From contig JAHBVY010000013.1 of assembly GCA_019637265.1 (NCBI GenBank), positions 1-64,000 on the forward strand: DNA of 64,000 bases. The letters run 5' to 3'. Origin of the DNA: Polyangiaceae bacterium. Lineage in GTDB: Bacteria; Myxococcota_A; Polyangia; Polyangiales; Polyangiaceae. Made by a program: the position numbers and the translations under genes. This document shows positions 44,706 to 54,092 of this stretch, piece after piece. The first letter of the stretch is position 1. Every line of letters starts with the position of its first letter. The notes below the pieces were generated by a model that saw nothing but the letters and a program-made list of their open reading frames with translations, searched no databases and was not told where the DNA came from.

Positions 44706-45161
44706 CTACTGCCGCAGCGGGCAGTAGCGCGCGCTGTTCTTCTGGTTCTCGCGCAGCTCCACCTGCTCCACCCAGGCGCGGCCCTGGGTTTGCTCTCGGA
44801 GCCATGGGTCGGCGAAGTCGAAGACCAGCTTGGCGGTGGCTTCCATGCTCACGTTCGGCACCACGCGGAGCTTGGCGACGCCGCGCTCCTCCAGCTGCCG
44901 GAACAGCGGGAGCTCGGGATCGTCCTCGTTGATGAGCAGGGTGTGATCGAAGAGATCTTCGAGCCAGGTTTTGAGCGGCGTGAGGGCCGAGAAGTCGACC
45001 ACGAAGTGGTTCTCGTCCAGCGCGCTGGCGGCGAACACGAAGTGCACGCTCCGGCTGTAGCCGTGGATGTAGCGGCAGTGCCCGGCGTGCCGGTGCTGAC
45101 GGTGCGCGCAGGGCAAGTCGTAGTAGCTCTTGGTGGAGCGGAAGCAGGCGGCGTCGGTCAT
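44706..45161 (-). CDS. 6-carboxytetrahydropterin synthase (QueD-like)
   Basis: 151 residues of the 6-pyruvoyl-tetrahydropterin synthase/QueD family. It shows the Cys-His zinc region (DLPCAHRQHRHAGHCRYIHG), the partner strand YSRSVHFVF, the DFSALTPLKTW loop and the DHTLLIN block, then PNVSMEATAKLVF. With the adjacent FolE2 this makes the first two steps from GTP toward preQ0/queuosine or a pterin. The Cys and His arrangement at the N-terminus is denser than usual, so the exact product is not certain. Confidence 0.85.
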   Translation of the reverse strand: MTDAACFRSTKSYYDLPCAHRQHRHAGHCRYIHGYSRSVHFVFAASALDENHFVVDFSALTPLKTWLEDLFDHTLLINEDDPELPLFRQLEERGVAKLRVVPNVSMEATAKLVFDFADPWLREQTQGRAWVEQVELRENQKNSARYCPLRQ

Positions 45162-45189
45162 GGCTGGGTTCCGTGCGCGGGATCTGCCG

Positions 45190-46923
45190 TCAGCGCTTGG
45201 CTGGGCGTGGTGGCTGACGGTCAGGGATGTGGACGATGGGGCGCGCGAAGGCGAGGCGCAGGTTCTCGCTGAGCACGTGGCGATTGTAGGTCTTCTGCTC
45301 GATGACCTCGAGGGCAGGCAAATTGTCGCGGATCCAGCGCGGCGTGTCGCTCTGCGCCGCGACGTGGCGGTAGAAGCCGATGTCGCGCGGCGCTCGCGGA
45401 TCGAGCGCGGCGCGGCGCTTCAGCAGGGCCAGCTGCCGCGCCAGGGGCTTGAGGCCGAGCTTGTGTCCCGGGCGATCCGCGCGCACCGTCGCGCGCGCCA
45501 GCGCGGGCTCCGTGAGCCCCCACTCGTGGACGATGACGCGGTCCCACTTGCGGTAGTCCGCGGCGCACCAGCCGCCCGCCTCCACCCGGAGCCCGCGCAA
45601 TTGCTCGGGCGTCGCCGCGCGGTAACTCGCGCGGCGCTCGCGGTCGAAGCGCGCGCGATCGCGGCTCGGCGCGAGCTCTTCCAGCTGCCGGTGCCAGGCG
45701 CCGTCCCCGATGCCGTGATAGTGGCCGACCCGCGCGGTGAGCGTCGCCGGGTGCGCGCTCAGCTTCTCGGGGTAGCCGAGCAGGCTGAGGCCCGCCGCGG
45801 TGAGCCCCAGCGCCGGCGAGAGCCAGCGGCGGAGCCGAACATTCCCGTGTGACAATAGTTGCTCCAGCACGCCGGACAGCGCCAAGAAGCCAGCGCACAC
45901 CGGGAACGCCAGGAAGCGGTAGTACACCATGTCGCCGCCCACCTTGATCGGGTAGGCGGTGGCCGCCAGCGCGCACAGGAGCAGGCCGAGCCGCACGCCG
46001 CGCCCCGTCGGGGGGGTAGATCTCGTCAGTGGGGCGTCTTTTTTTGCGATAGCGTCAGCTGAGCTGCCTGGTGACCGCGCCCTTCGCCTCACGAGCAGCC
46101 AATGGACGAACGCGGCGAGCAGCCCGAGCGCCAGCACCCCCAGCAGGTGATGGGACTTCGTGCTGTATACCAGGTAGTGGAGGCCTTGGCTGAGCTCGGT
46201 CTGGTCCTTGAGGTAGTACGTGTTGGGGAACAGATCCGCGTAGTAGTAGATGCGGAAGCCGAGCCACGCGGCGCCCGTCGTGATCGCGACGCCGATGAGC
46301 CACCACGGCGCGCGGCGGCGCGTGATGAAGAGCCAGCCGGCGAGCACCATCAGCGGCACCGCCAGCTCCGGGCGCACGAGCGGAGCGAGCCCCGCGAGCG
46401 CTTGCCACAGGCGCCGGGTGGGCGAGAGCAAGGCGAGCGCGAACACGCAGGCCATCAGCTGCACCAGCGGCGTCTCGAGGCCGGAAGAGAAGTAAGACAG
46501 CACGCCGTAGTGCGTCATCGCCAAGGCGACGCCGAGGCTCGCGCGCGGCCCGGGTGGGCACAGGCGCCGGTTCAGGTGGACCGCGGTGAGCCAGAACGCG
46601 CCGCAGGTGAGGAGCGAGAGCGCGCGCAGCAGCGTGTAGTAGTCGAGGGTCGTCGCGCGGAGCGGCACCAAGAGGAGCGTCCACAGCGGGCTCGAGTAAG
46701 CCTCCACGTACTCCCCCGGGTTGAACACCAGGCCGCGCCCGAGGAAGACCAGGTTATCGACGTAGCGGAAGTAGATGAACGCATCGTCCATGAACCAGAA
46801 GTAGCGCCACGTCAGCCCCAGCCCGACGACGAGCAGGAGCCACTCGAGGGGCGTGGCGACGCCGAGCGCCGCGCGGGCGCGCGTCAGAAGCGTGGTGAGC
46901 GCCGCGTGCGCGGTGGTGTGCAC
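45190..46923 (-). CDS. Polytopic GT-C-type glycosyltransferase-like membrane protein
   Basis: About 577 residues from a GTG at 46923; the open frame reaches 47385 but its first part overlaps the divergent protease gene, so the start is uncertain. About nine or more membrane segments are present. The first loop has WRYFWFMDDAFIYFRYVDNL and FNPGEYVEAYSSPLWTLLLV, the acidic-loop pattern seen in arabinofuranosyl-type GT-C transferases such as AftB. The C-terminal soluble part contains YHGIGDGAWHRQLEELAPSR. It probably adds a sugar from a lipid carrier on the outer face; the acceptor is unknown. Confidence 0.75.
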   Translation of the reverse strand: MHTTAHAALTTLLTRARAALGVATPLEWLLLVVGLGLTWRYFWFMDDAFIYFRYVDNLVFLGRGLVFNPGEYVEAYSSPLWTLLLVPLRATTLDYYTLLRALSLLTCGAFWLTAVHLNRRLCPPGPRASLGVALAMTHYGVLSYFSSGLETPLVQLMACVFALALLSPTRRLWQALAGLAPLVRPELAVPLMVLAGWLFITRRRAPWWLIGVAITTGAAWLGFRIYYYADLFPNTYYLKDQTELSQGLHYLVYSTKSHHLLGVLALGLLAAFVHWLLVRRRARSPGSSADAIAKKDAPLTRSTPPTGRGVRLGLLLCALAATAYPIKVGGDMVYYRFLAFPVCAGFLALSGVLEQLLSHGNVRLRRWLSPALGLTAAGLSLLGYPEKLSAHPATLTARVGHYHGIGDGAWHRQLEELAPSRDRARFDRERRASYRAATPEQLRGLRVEAGGWCAADYRKWDRVIVHEWGLTEPALARATVRADRPGHKLGLKPLARQLALLKRRAALDPRAPRDIGFYRHVAAQSDTPRWIRDNLPALEVIEQKTYNRHVLSENLRLAFARPIVHIPDRQPPRPAKR

Positions 46924-47158
46924 GCTGTCAGTGACACTGCCTTCATCGCCCTGCGCCCCAGCGCCCCGACTCGCGGCGGGCGACGGCGATGGGGCTTCGG
47001 GTGCAGCGGACACGGCCGCGGCGTTATACGTCAGCTCACCGGTGAGGAGCAGCGCGGCGCACGTCGAGCGCAGCGCCGCGGCGCCGCTCGTGGGGTGCTG
47101 GGTCGGCTCATCGCGCCTGGTGCTTGCGGCGAGCGACTCGGGGAGGTAACCGGGGCCG

Positions 47159-49114
47159 ATGCGAGCGGCTGATTCGGGTTCTGGGCGGTGGGGAGAAGTG
47201 ACGAGCGGCGGGCTGCGTGCGGGCGTCGCGGCGCGCCGCGCAGGGCTGTGCGCTGGCCTCGGTTTGTTTTTTGGGGCCAGTGTGGCTGCGTGCGGTGGCA
47301 CAGCCGCACCGGAGCCTACCCGTCCAACCCCTGTCCCCTCGAGCAGCGCCGCCATCGCCGAGGATTTGCCGCTCACTTGGGCCACGCTCGAAGGTGAGGC
47401 GCTGGTGCGCTTCGTGCGTGAGGGCGCGGAGCAGCGCTTGAAGGAGCTGGCTCCGGAGATAAACCTCGCGGCGCTCGCTGGCTACGCGGCGGACCCGAGC
47501 CAGGCGCCGGAGCTGAGCGGGCGGGCGTCGGAGCAAGTGCTGAATTTAGCGCTCGCCCAGCTAGCGGAGGGTGAGCTCGACCGCGCGGAGGGCCTGGTGC
47601 GCTTCGTGCGCGCTCGCGCGAAGAATCGGAACTCGGCGTTCGCGGGGACGACGCTGCTCAGCATCATCGCGCGAAAGCGGGCTCAGGACGCCGCGGCGGG
47701 TGAGGCCGCCGTCTCCGCGGTGCTGCGGGAGCTCCCGCGGGCGCGGCTCGGCTCCTCCACCGTGGTGTTCCAGCTTTTCCAAGAGAAAAAGCAGCTGACG
47801 GCGCGGGTGGAGCAGGCGAAGGGGCAGCTCCTCACGCTGGACGGCGCCACCAGCGTGCTGATGACCGAGCAGGTGCTGGGCGACGTGGTGGCGCATCGCG
47901 CGCTCTACCTCGCCGCGGTGGCGGCGGTGCGCAAGGAGCACGAGGCGCTGCCGCCAGAGAAGCCCTACGCGTTTCAGACAGTGAACCTGACGGGTGCGCG
48001 GGACGCGAAGCCCGTCGTAGTAGGCGTGTGGGACGTGGGCACGAGCCCCGAGCTCTTCAAGAAGCAGCTGCTTACGCACCCGAACGAATTGCCGAACGGA
48101 AAAGATGACGACGGCGATGGGGTGGTCGACGACGTGCACGGCATCGTGGACGAGGCGGCGCACACCGAGCTCTTGTACCAGCCGCCGGAGGCCGTGCTCA
48201 GCGAGTACAAGCCATTTCTGCGTGGAATCATGGATCTGCGGGCGGGCATCGCCACCAGCGAGGCGGCGCAGCAGGTGCTCGCCTTGATGCGTGGGGTGGA
48301 GAACGCCGCGGCCCTCGATCGCTTGGAGCAGAACCTGGACGCGGTGGGTGAGTGGGCCCACGGCACCCACGTGGCGGGCATCATGCTGCAGGGGGTCCCC
48401 AGCGCGAAACTCGCCATTTTCCGCTCGGCGTGGGCCGGTGAGTCGCGCGTGTATCACCACCGCGGCCCGACGGACGCCGAGCTCGCGAAGGAGCGCGAGA
48501 ACGTGGAGGCGATCGCAGCCTTCATCAAGCGTCATCAGGTGCGGGTCGTGAACGCGTCGCTCGGCTTCAGTCGCGAGTACCTCGAGGCGGAGCTCCGCTA
48601 CGAGCAAGACAAGTACCCCACGGAGCAGGCGGTGAAGGCGCGCGCCGAGGTGGTGCAAGCGGCGCGGCACAAGAACTGGGCGTGGGTGTTCGATGCTTGT
48701 CCGGACACCCTGTTCGTGGTGGCCGCGGGCAACTCGAACCAGGACGTGGAGGAGTATGGGGTGGTCCCCGCCGGGATCGAGAAGGGCAACGTGCTCAGCG
48801 TGGGCGCGGTGGATCGCTTCGGCTCTTGGGCGGCCTTCACCAACTCGCACTCGAGGCTGGTGCCGATCTTCGATTTCGGGGTGGAGGTGCCGAGCCTCGT
48901 GCCCTCCGGAGAGACGGTGCCCCTGAGCGGCACCTCGATGGCGGCGCCGGGCGTCGCGAACCTGGCGGCGAAGCTGTTCGCGGTGCGACCGGCGCTCACG
49001 CCGGCGCAGGCGAAGGCGCTGATCGTGGAGCACGGGGACCCCATCGCCGCTCCGTACAACGGGCGCATCGCGAATGAGGTCCTCGCGGTGAAGGCGGCGC
49101 GCGCGCTGCGTTGA
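47159..49114 (+). CDS. Subtilisin-like serine protease, lipoprotein
   Basis: 651 residues. An N-terminal export segment ends in the lipobox SVAAC (Cys45). The catalytic triad is Asp292 (VVVGVWDVGTS), His401 (WAHGTHVAGIML) and Ser593 (LSGTSMAAPGVANLAAK), with oxyanion Asn in VVAAGNSNQDVEEYG. About 109 residues separate Asp and His, much more than in classical subtilisins; this stretch includes GKDDDGDGVVDDVHG, a calcium-binding-like loop. The N-terminal 240 residues are helical and unrecognised. A GTG at 47198 is an alternative start. It is divergent from the GT-C gene. Confidence 0.92.
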   Translation: MRAADSGSGRWGEVTSGGLRAGVAARRAGLCAGLGLFFGASVAACGGTAAPEPTRPTPVPSSSAAIAEDLPLTWATLEGEALVRFVREGAEQRLKELAPEINLAALAGYAADPSQAPELSGRASEQVLNLALAQLAEGELDRAEGLVRFVRARAKNRNSAFAGTTLLSIIARKRAQDAAAGEAAVSAVLRELPRARLGSSTVVFQLFQEKKQLTARVEQAKGQLLTLDGATSVLMTEQVLGDVVAHRALYLAAVAAVRKEHEALPPEKPYAFQTVNLTGARDAKPVVVGVWDVGTSPELFKKQLLTHPNELPNGKDDDGDGVVDDVHGIVDEAAHTELLYQPPEAVLSEYKPFLRGIMDLRAGIATSEAAQQVLALMRGVENAAALDRLEQNLDAVGEWAHGTHVAGIMLQGVPSAKLAIFRSAWAGESRVYHHRGPTDAELAKERENVEAIAAFIKRHQVRVVNASLGFSREYLEAELRYEQDKYPTEQAVKARAEVVQAARHKNWAWVFDACPDTLFVVAAGNSNQDVEEYGVVPAGIEKGNVLSVGAVDRFGSWAAFTNSHSRLVPIFDFGVEVPSLVPSGETVPLSGTSMAAPGVANLAAKLFAVRPALTPAQAKALIVEHGDPIAAPYNGRIANEVLAVKAARALR

Positions 49115-49192
49115 GGTGCGGCAGCTGAGCCGGCCCGCGAGTCAGGCGCGATGACGCACAGCGGCACACGCACGGCGTTCAAGCTTTTTTTG

Positions 49193-49215
49193 TTGGGGGT
49201 TGGACGGCACCGCGC
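49193..49215 (+). repeat. Dispersed intergenic motif GGTTGGACGGCACCGCGC, copy
   Basis: TTGGGGGTTGGACGGCACCG follows a T7 run (49184-49190) between the protease and the Cys-rich lipoprotein gene. Reverse copies lie near 35498-35516 and 60357-60378. Confidence 0.55.
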
Positions 49216-49380
49216 CGCGGACGCTGCGTGCGCTGGGCACCTGGTCGCCACCGCCTGCGCCCCGGCGCGCCGCGCCTCGCCGCACGGCGAGAATCCGTAA
49301 AGAAACTGAGTGGGAGTGGGGGAGGGAAGGTGCTACGCGGCAGGGCGTAAAGCGCACGGCACTTTCAGCTGGAGTTGGGG

Positions 49381-51309
49381 ATGATTCGTTTTGCTGTCTT
49401 GGGTTTGGTGGGGACGCTGGTGGTCGGTTGCGGTGGGGGTGGGGGCACGCCCGGCGCCTCCGGTGGCACCGCGGGGGTCGCGGGTGCGGGTGGCGTGAGC
49501 GGCTCCGGTGGGAACGGCGGCTCCGGGGGCCTCGGTGGCTCGTCGGCTTCAGGAGGATCGGGGGGCTCGGGTGGCGGCACGTGCACAGACCCAGGTGACT
49601 GTCAGGAGGGCGTGTGCGACGAGCTGCTCGGCCGCTGCGTCGAGTGCCTGTTCGAGACGGACTGTGATGGCGACGCGCGCTGCGTCGATCGGCGCTGCAT
49701 CCCCGAGACGACTTGCCGTAACAGCTTGGACTGCGTGGACGCGCCTTCGGGATCCATCTGCGACCCGCGGACGGGCCGCTGTGAACAGTGCGTCGGCGTG
49801 GAGGACTGCGACGGCACCGCGGACTGTATCAGCGGGCGCTGCGTGCCTTACACGCCCTGTCGCAACAGCCTCGACTGCGACGAGCAGATCTGTGAGCCCG
49901 ACTCGAAGCGCTGCGTCGAGTGCGTGGAGACCACGGATTGCCTCGATGGAAAGACCTGCGTCGCGAACCAGTGTCGCGAGCTGCGCCCCTGTCAGTCGGA
50001 CAACCAGTGCACGCCGCATGGGCAGCTGTGTGATCGCGTGCGCGGTGTGTGCGCCGACTGCATCGAGCACAGCGACTGCCCGAGCGCCTACCACTGCGCC
50101 GCGGGGGTCTGCGAGCTGAGCGTCTGTGCGGAGGGCTCGAGTCGTTGCGTGGAGAACGCCGTCCAGAGCTGCCTCGCAGGCGGGGTGGGGTGGGGGAGCG
50201 GCGTCTCGTGTGGGGCGAACGCGGTGTGCGTGCAGGCGGGCTCGGTGGCGAGCTGCGTGCCGCGCGTGTGCGATCCAGATGCGACCTATTGTGACGGGAC
50301 CTCGGTGCGTCGATGCGCGCCGGACGGGCTCTCGTCGTCGCTCGTCGAGGAGTGTCCGCAGTTCTGCCAAGCGGGCGCCTGCACCGAGCGCGAGTGCGAG
50401 CCTTCGAAGTATTTCTGCTCGGGTCAGGAGGCGCGCCTATGTTCCGCCGATGGCATGAGCTCACAGTTCGTCGAGCTCTGCTCGTCGAGTCACTACTGCG
50501 ATCCGGTCACCACCCTGTGCGTGCCTCGCGTCTGTGAGCCTGGTGCATCCATGTGCAGCGGCAACGTCGCGACCACCTGCAACGCGAACGGCTCAGGGCC
50601 CGTCCCCGGGGGGACGGACTGCGCTTCGAGTGGTCAGGTGTGCTCTGCCGGGCAATGCACCAGCTGCCCTGCGGGCGGCGCCACCCCTCGGTTGGTGCTC
50701 GATGAGGTGTTCACCGGCGACGGCGACTACGCGGTGATCCAGAACCGGCACCCGACCTGCAGCGCGGCGCTGGGGGACGTGTATTTGCACGCGCGGGTGC
50801 AGAGCGATCAGGTGGCGATTCGCTTGCCTACCCAGACGCTGGCGCCGATGGAGAAGCTCCGGATCGTGGAGACGGGGGGTCAGATGAGCCCTGGCGCCTT
50901 CCAGGCGTCTCAGAGCATCGCGTGGCTGGGTGACGCCGCGGGCGCGGCGCTCCTGTGCTCGGGCGCGACCTGCACGGCTGCGAACGTGATCGACGCCATG
51001 CGCTGGTACTCGACCTCCGTGAGCCTCCCGAGCGGGGTCAGCTTCAACTCCACGCTGCCAGCGATCTCCGCGGCCGACGAGCCCACCAAGGCGTTCACCC
51101 GCGTCGGGTACACCGGGGCTTCACCCAGCTACTACTCGGCGGACTGGACCGTCGGCGCGGCCAGCGTCCCCGCCGGAGGCGGAGGGGGTCCCCTCACCTG
51201 CCCCTCGACCCAGCCACCGAATGGGTCCGCTTGCACCTTGGTCCTCGGGTCGTGCGCCTATGGTCCCGTCACTTGCATCTGCTTCTCTGACACGTGGCTG
51301 TGCACTTGA
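49381..51309 (+). CDS. Gly-rich and Cys-rich surface lipoprotein
   Basis: 642 residues from the ATG at 49381 with GGAG upstream. The signal peptide ends in a lipobox (LVVGC). It is followed by a flexible Gly/Ser linker (about 20-65) and then about 330 residues of repeated Cys modules (CVECLFETDCDGDARCVDRR, CEQCVGVEDCDG, CADCIEHSDCPS). These resemble the disulfide-rich repeat proteins common in myxobacteria. The C-terminal part (ATPRLVLDEVFTGDGDYAVI, then LHARVQSDQVAIRLP) looks like a lamin-tail-like beta domain. The role is unknown, probably surface binding or adhesion. Confidence 0.85.
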   Translation: MIRFAVLGLVGTLVVGCGGGGGTPGASGGTAGVAGAGGVSGSGGNGGSGGLGGSSASGGSGGSGGGTCTDPGDCQEGVCDELLGRCVECLFETDCDGDARCVDRRCIPETTCRNSLDCVDAPSGSICDPRTGRCEQCVGVEDCDGTADCISGRCVPYTPCRNSLDCDEQICEPDSKRCVECVETTDCLDGKTCVANQCRELRPCQSDNQCTPHGQLCDRVRGVCADCIEHSDCPSAYHCAAGVCELSVCAEGSSRCVENAVQSCLAGGVGWGSGVSCGANAVCVQAGSVASCVPRVCDPDATYCDGTSVRRCAPDGLSSSLVEECPQFCQAGACTERECEPSKYFCSGQEARLCSADGMSSQFVELCSSSHYCDPVTTLCVPRVCEPGASMCSGNVATTCNANGSGPVPGGTDCASSGQVCSAGQCTSCPAGGATPRLVLDEVFTGDGDYAVIQNRHPTCSAALGDVYLHARVQSDQVAIRLPTQTLAPMEKLRIVETGGQMSPGAFQASQSIAWLGDAAGAALLCSGATCTAANVIDAMRWYSTSVSLPSGVSFNSTLPAISAADEPTKAFTRVGYTGASPSYYSADWTVGAASVPAGGGGGPLTCPSTQPPNGSACTLVLGSCAYGPVTCICFSDTWLCT

Positions 51310-51998
51310 CCCTGGGTCGCACGTTGGTGACCGGCGCGGCGGGCGCGCTCGGCAGCGCGGTGTGCCGGGCGCTCACCGGGGCTGGTGGTGCGGTGCTGGC
51401 GCTCGATCGCGCGGAGGCGGCGCCGCGCCTCGCCCAGCTCGCGGCCGAGCTCGGCGTGGAGACGGGGACGCTCGATGTCGCCGACGCCGGGGGCTGGGAG
51501 CGGCTCGCGGTCGCCGGGCGCCTCCAGCCGTTCTCGGGTGCGGTGCTGGTCGCGGGTGGCTGGCGCGGCGGCGCGCCGATCACGGAGGCGCCGCCGGGTG
51601 AGCTCGAGGAGCTGCTCCAGCTGAACTTGGTGAGCGCTTGGGTGAGCCTGCGGGCGGTGCTGCCGCCGCTCTGCGCCGCCAAGGACGGCGCGGTGGTGGT
51701 GATCGGCTCGAGGAGCGCGGTGGAGCCCGCGAGCGGCGCCGGGAGCGCCGCCTACACCGCGAGCAAGGCGGCCTTGCTCGCGTTGGCGCAGGCCGCCGCG
51801 GCGGAGGTGCGGGGCCAAGGCGTGCGGGTGAACGCGGTGCTCCCCAGCGTGATCGACACGGCTCAGAATCGCGCCGCGATGCCAGACGCGGATCCTTCGC
51901 GTTGGGTGTCGCCCGACGCGCTGGCGGCGAGCGTGCTCCATTTGCTCACGAACCCTGACGTGAGCGGCGCGGCGCTGCCGGTGTATGGGCGGCTGTGA
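51294..51998 (+). CDS. Short-chain dehydrogenase/reductase
   Basis: 234 residues starting at GTG, overlapping the end of the lipoprotein gene by 16 bp. It has the NAD(P)-binding motif TLVTGAAGALGSAVCRAL, the NL-x-SAW segment, catalytic Ser in VVVIGSRSAVEP and the YTASKAALLAL Tyr-x3-Lys pair. The later VNAVLPSVIDTAQNR is also typical of SDRs. The substrate cannot be told from sequence. A GTG two codons later is an alternative start. Confidence 0.92.
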   Translation: MAVHLTLGRTLVTGAAGALGSAVCRALTGAGGAVLALDRAEAAPRLAQLAAELGVETGTLDVADAGGWERLAVAGRLQPFSGAVLVAGGWRGGAPITEAPPGELEELLQLNLVSAWVSLRAVLPPLCAAKDGAVVVIGSRSAVEPASGAGSAAYTASKAALLALAQAAAAEVRGQGVRVNAVLPSVIDTAQNRAAMPDADPSRWVSPDALAASVLHLLTNPDVSGAALPVYGRL

Positions 51999-52029
51999 GC
52001 GCGCTCACATGGTCTTTGCGTGAGCGCGC
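51999..52029. terminator. Inverted repeat after the SDR gene
   Basis: GCGCGCTCAC / GTGAGCGCGC, a perfect 10-bp stem with an 11-base loop, directly after the SDR stop in the convergent spacer. It may act for both directions. Confidence 0.5.
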
Positions 52030-52099
52030 CTATAGGGTCACCGTGACTGACGGCGCGGCGAGCGCCTACATGGTCACCGTGACTGACGGTACGGCGAGC
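52028..52099. repeat. 36-bp tandem direct repeat with embedded palindrome
   Basis: Two head-to-tail 36-bp copies (52028-52063, 52064-52099) differ at a few positions. Each contains the perfect palindrome GTCAC-C-GTGAC at 52037-52047 and 52073-52083. They lie between two converging genes, so they are not in a promoter. Confidence 0.85.
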
Positions 52100-52129
52100 G
52101 GCCATCGTCACTGTAGCTGACGAAGGCGC

Positions 52130-53848
52130 TCAAGGCTTGGGGCGGGCGCGGTACTCGGGGAGGAACTCGCGCTTCCTTTGGACGCGCGCCTCCTCAGGGG
52201 GGAGCTCGAAGGGTCGCGGCGTGATGGCGAGCAGCGCCGCTTCGTCGACGGCGTCGATCAGGCCCGGGTCCAGGTAGCTCTCGGCGTAGCGCAGGTAGGT
52301 CTGGCTCCTGACGAAATGGTCGAACAGCTCAGGATCCAGGTGGTTGTCCTGCTTCATGTACCCCATGATGCTCATCGCCTCGCTCAGCCGCTTGGCGCGC
52401 TTGTAAGGGCGATCGTCGGCGGTGAGCGCCTCGAACACGTCGGCGATCGCCATGATGCGCGCGGGGACGCTCATGTCACCCGCGTAGATCCCCCGTGGGT
52501 AGCCGCCGCCATCCATCTTCTCGTGGTGGCCGCCGGCGTACTCGGGCACGCGGGCGAGGTTACGGGGGAAGGGCAGCGCCTCCAGCATCTGGATCGTCTG
52601 CACCATGTGACCATTGATGATCAGCCGCTCGGCTTCGGTGAGCGTGCCCCGGGAGATGCACAGGTTCTCGAGCTCGTCGTCGCTGAGCAGCGGCACCTCG
52701 CGCTCGCCCTGGCGCAGACGCCGCGCGCCAATCTCGCGGATCCGCGCCTTCAGCTCTGGGGCCAGGAACTCCCCGCCGGTGTTGGCGCGCTCGAGGAAGG
52801 CGAGCTCCTCATCCAGCTGCGCCAGCTCCGCGCCGAGCGTCGCCTGGGCCGCCTCCGCGGGCTCGCCCGCGAGCTGCCGCTTCAGCGCTCGGAGCTCGGC
52901 GTCGCGCCGGAGCACCTCGAAGCGCGCGCGCACCGTGTCGATCCGATCGGAGATGGTCTCGAGCTTGGTCGCCTTGTCCATCACATGGACAGGCGTCGTG
53001 ACCTTGCCGCAGTCGTGGAGCCAGGCGGCGATGCGGAGCTCGTACCACTCCTCCTCCGTGAGGCGGAAGCTCTTGAACGGCCCTGTATCCGCGCGGCAAA
53101 GGCTCTCGGCGAGCATCTCCGTCAGCACCGGCACCCGCTCGCAGTGCCCGCCGGTGTACGGGCTCTTGGCGTCGATCGCCGCCGCGATCAGCTTGATGAA
53201 GCTCTCGAGCAGCTTACGCTGGCCATCGAGCAGCATCTGGTTGTCCAGGGCGATGCCGGCTTGCGACGCCAGCGCCTGGACGATGCGCTCCACCTCGTCG
53301 CTGAAGGGCACCACCTTGCCCGCGGCGTCGCGCGCGTTCAGGAGCTGCAGCACCGCGATGACGCGGCTCTCGGTGTTGTAGAGCGGGATGGTGAGGAACG
53401 AGCGCGAGCGGTAGGCGTTGCGCTCGTCGAACTGCTTGGTGCCGCTGAAGTCGAAGCCCTCGGCGTCGTAGGCGTCGGGGATGTTGATGGAGCGCCGGAG
53501 CAGCGCGGCGGCGGTGGCGACGTTGCGGAGGTTCTTGGCCTTCGTCTCGGCGTCGTAGAGCGGGATCTCCGGCAGCTCTATTTCGCGGCCGGTGGTGCCG
53601 CCGAGCGCGATGGAGAGCGAGTCCGTGCGCATGATGGCGAAGCGCAGCGTGTCCTCGTCCGTGCGGATGTACAGCGTGCCCCCGTCGGCGTTGCAGAGCT
53701 GCTTGGCCTCGAGCAGGATCATCTCGACCAGGCGGTCACGGTTCTTCTCCGCGGTCAGCGCGATCCCGACGCGATGGAGGAGCTCGAGGCGCGCCGCCTT
53801 GTCCAGCGACGTCACGTTGGTCCCAACCCCCAAGCCCAGCTCGCTCAT
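52130..53848 (-). CDS. GAF-HD-GYP cyclic-di-GMP phosphodiesterase-like protein
   Basis: 572 residues from the ATG at 53848. The N-terminal GAF domain (about 15-200) has the pattern CNADGGTLYIRTDEDTLRFA, then IAVLQLLNARD. The HD-GYP domain follows with the HD pair in AAWLHDCGKVTTPVH and the GYP motif in HHEKMDGGGYPRG. Between them is a helical insert of about 100 residues (ETISDRIDTVRARFEVLRRD, FLERANTGGEFLAPELKARI) larger than in standard HD-GYP domains. It should degrade c-di-GMP in response to a GAF ligand. It is monocistronic on the minus strand. Confidence 0.92.
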   Translation of the reverse strand: MSELGLGVGTNVTSLDKAARLELLHRVGIALTAEKNRDRLVEMILLEAKQLCNADGGTLYIRTDEDTLRFAIMRTDSLSIALGGTTGREIELPEIPLYDAETKAKNLRNVATAAALLRRSINIPDAYDAEGFDFSGTKQFDERNAYRSRSFLTIPLYNTESRVIAVLQLLNARDAAGKVVPFSDEVERIVQALASQAGIALDNQMLLDGQRKLLESFIKLIAAAIDAKSPYTGGHCERVPVLTEMLAESLCRADTGPFKSFRLTEEEWYELRIAAWLHDCGKVTTPVHVMDKATKLETISDRIDTVRARFEVLRRDAELRALKRQLAGEPAEAAQATLGAELAQLDEELAFLERANTGGEFLAPELKARIREIGARRLRQGEREVPLLSDDELENLCISRGTLTEAERLIINGHMVQTIQMLEALPFPRNLARVPEYAGGHHEKMDGGGYPRGIYAGDMSVPARIMAIADVFEALTADDRPYKRAKRLSEAMSIMGYMKQDNHLDPELFDHFVRSQTYLRYAESYLDPGLIDAVDEAALLAITPRPFELPPEEARVQRKREFLPEYRARPKP

Positions 53849-54066
53849 CCCCCCCACTCTACCCGCCTTGCCCGCGCGCTGCACGAGGCGTCGAGGCTCC
53901 AACTGGCGTTGACGGGGTGCCGCTGGCGGGCGCGGCGTCGATGCGTGCGCCGTGGGGCAATGACTACCCGTCCAACCCCCCGATCGAGCGGCGCGTCGGC
54001 GATGGGTGCCGCATCGATGGGCGCGTCGGCGATGTCCGGCCCCCCACGGAACCCTCGGGTAGGGGT

Positions 54067-54086
54067 GGGGGTTTGGCGGTGTGCTG
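54067..54086 (+). repeat. Dispersed intergenic motif GGGGGTTTGGCG, copy
   Basis: GGGGGTTTGGCGGTGTGCTG lies just downstream of phoU, in the spacer 53849-54092. Confidence 0.65.
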
Positions 54087-54092
54087 GGTGGC

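Noticed and set aside
47561-49033. 490-codon minus-strand open frame
   Set aside because: Antisense to the subtilisin gene; Arg/His-rich composition without motifs.
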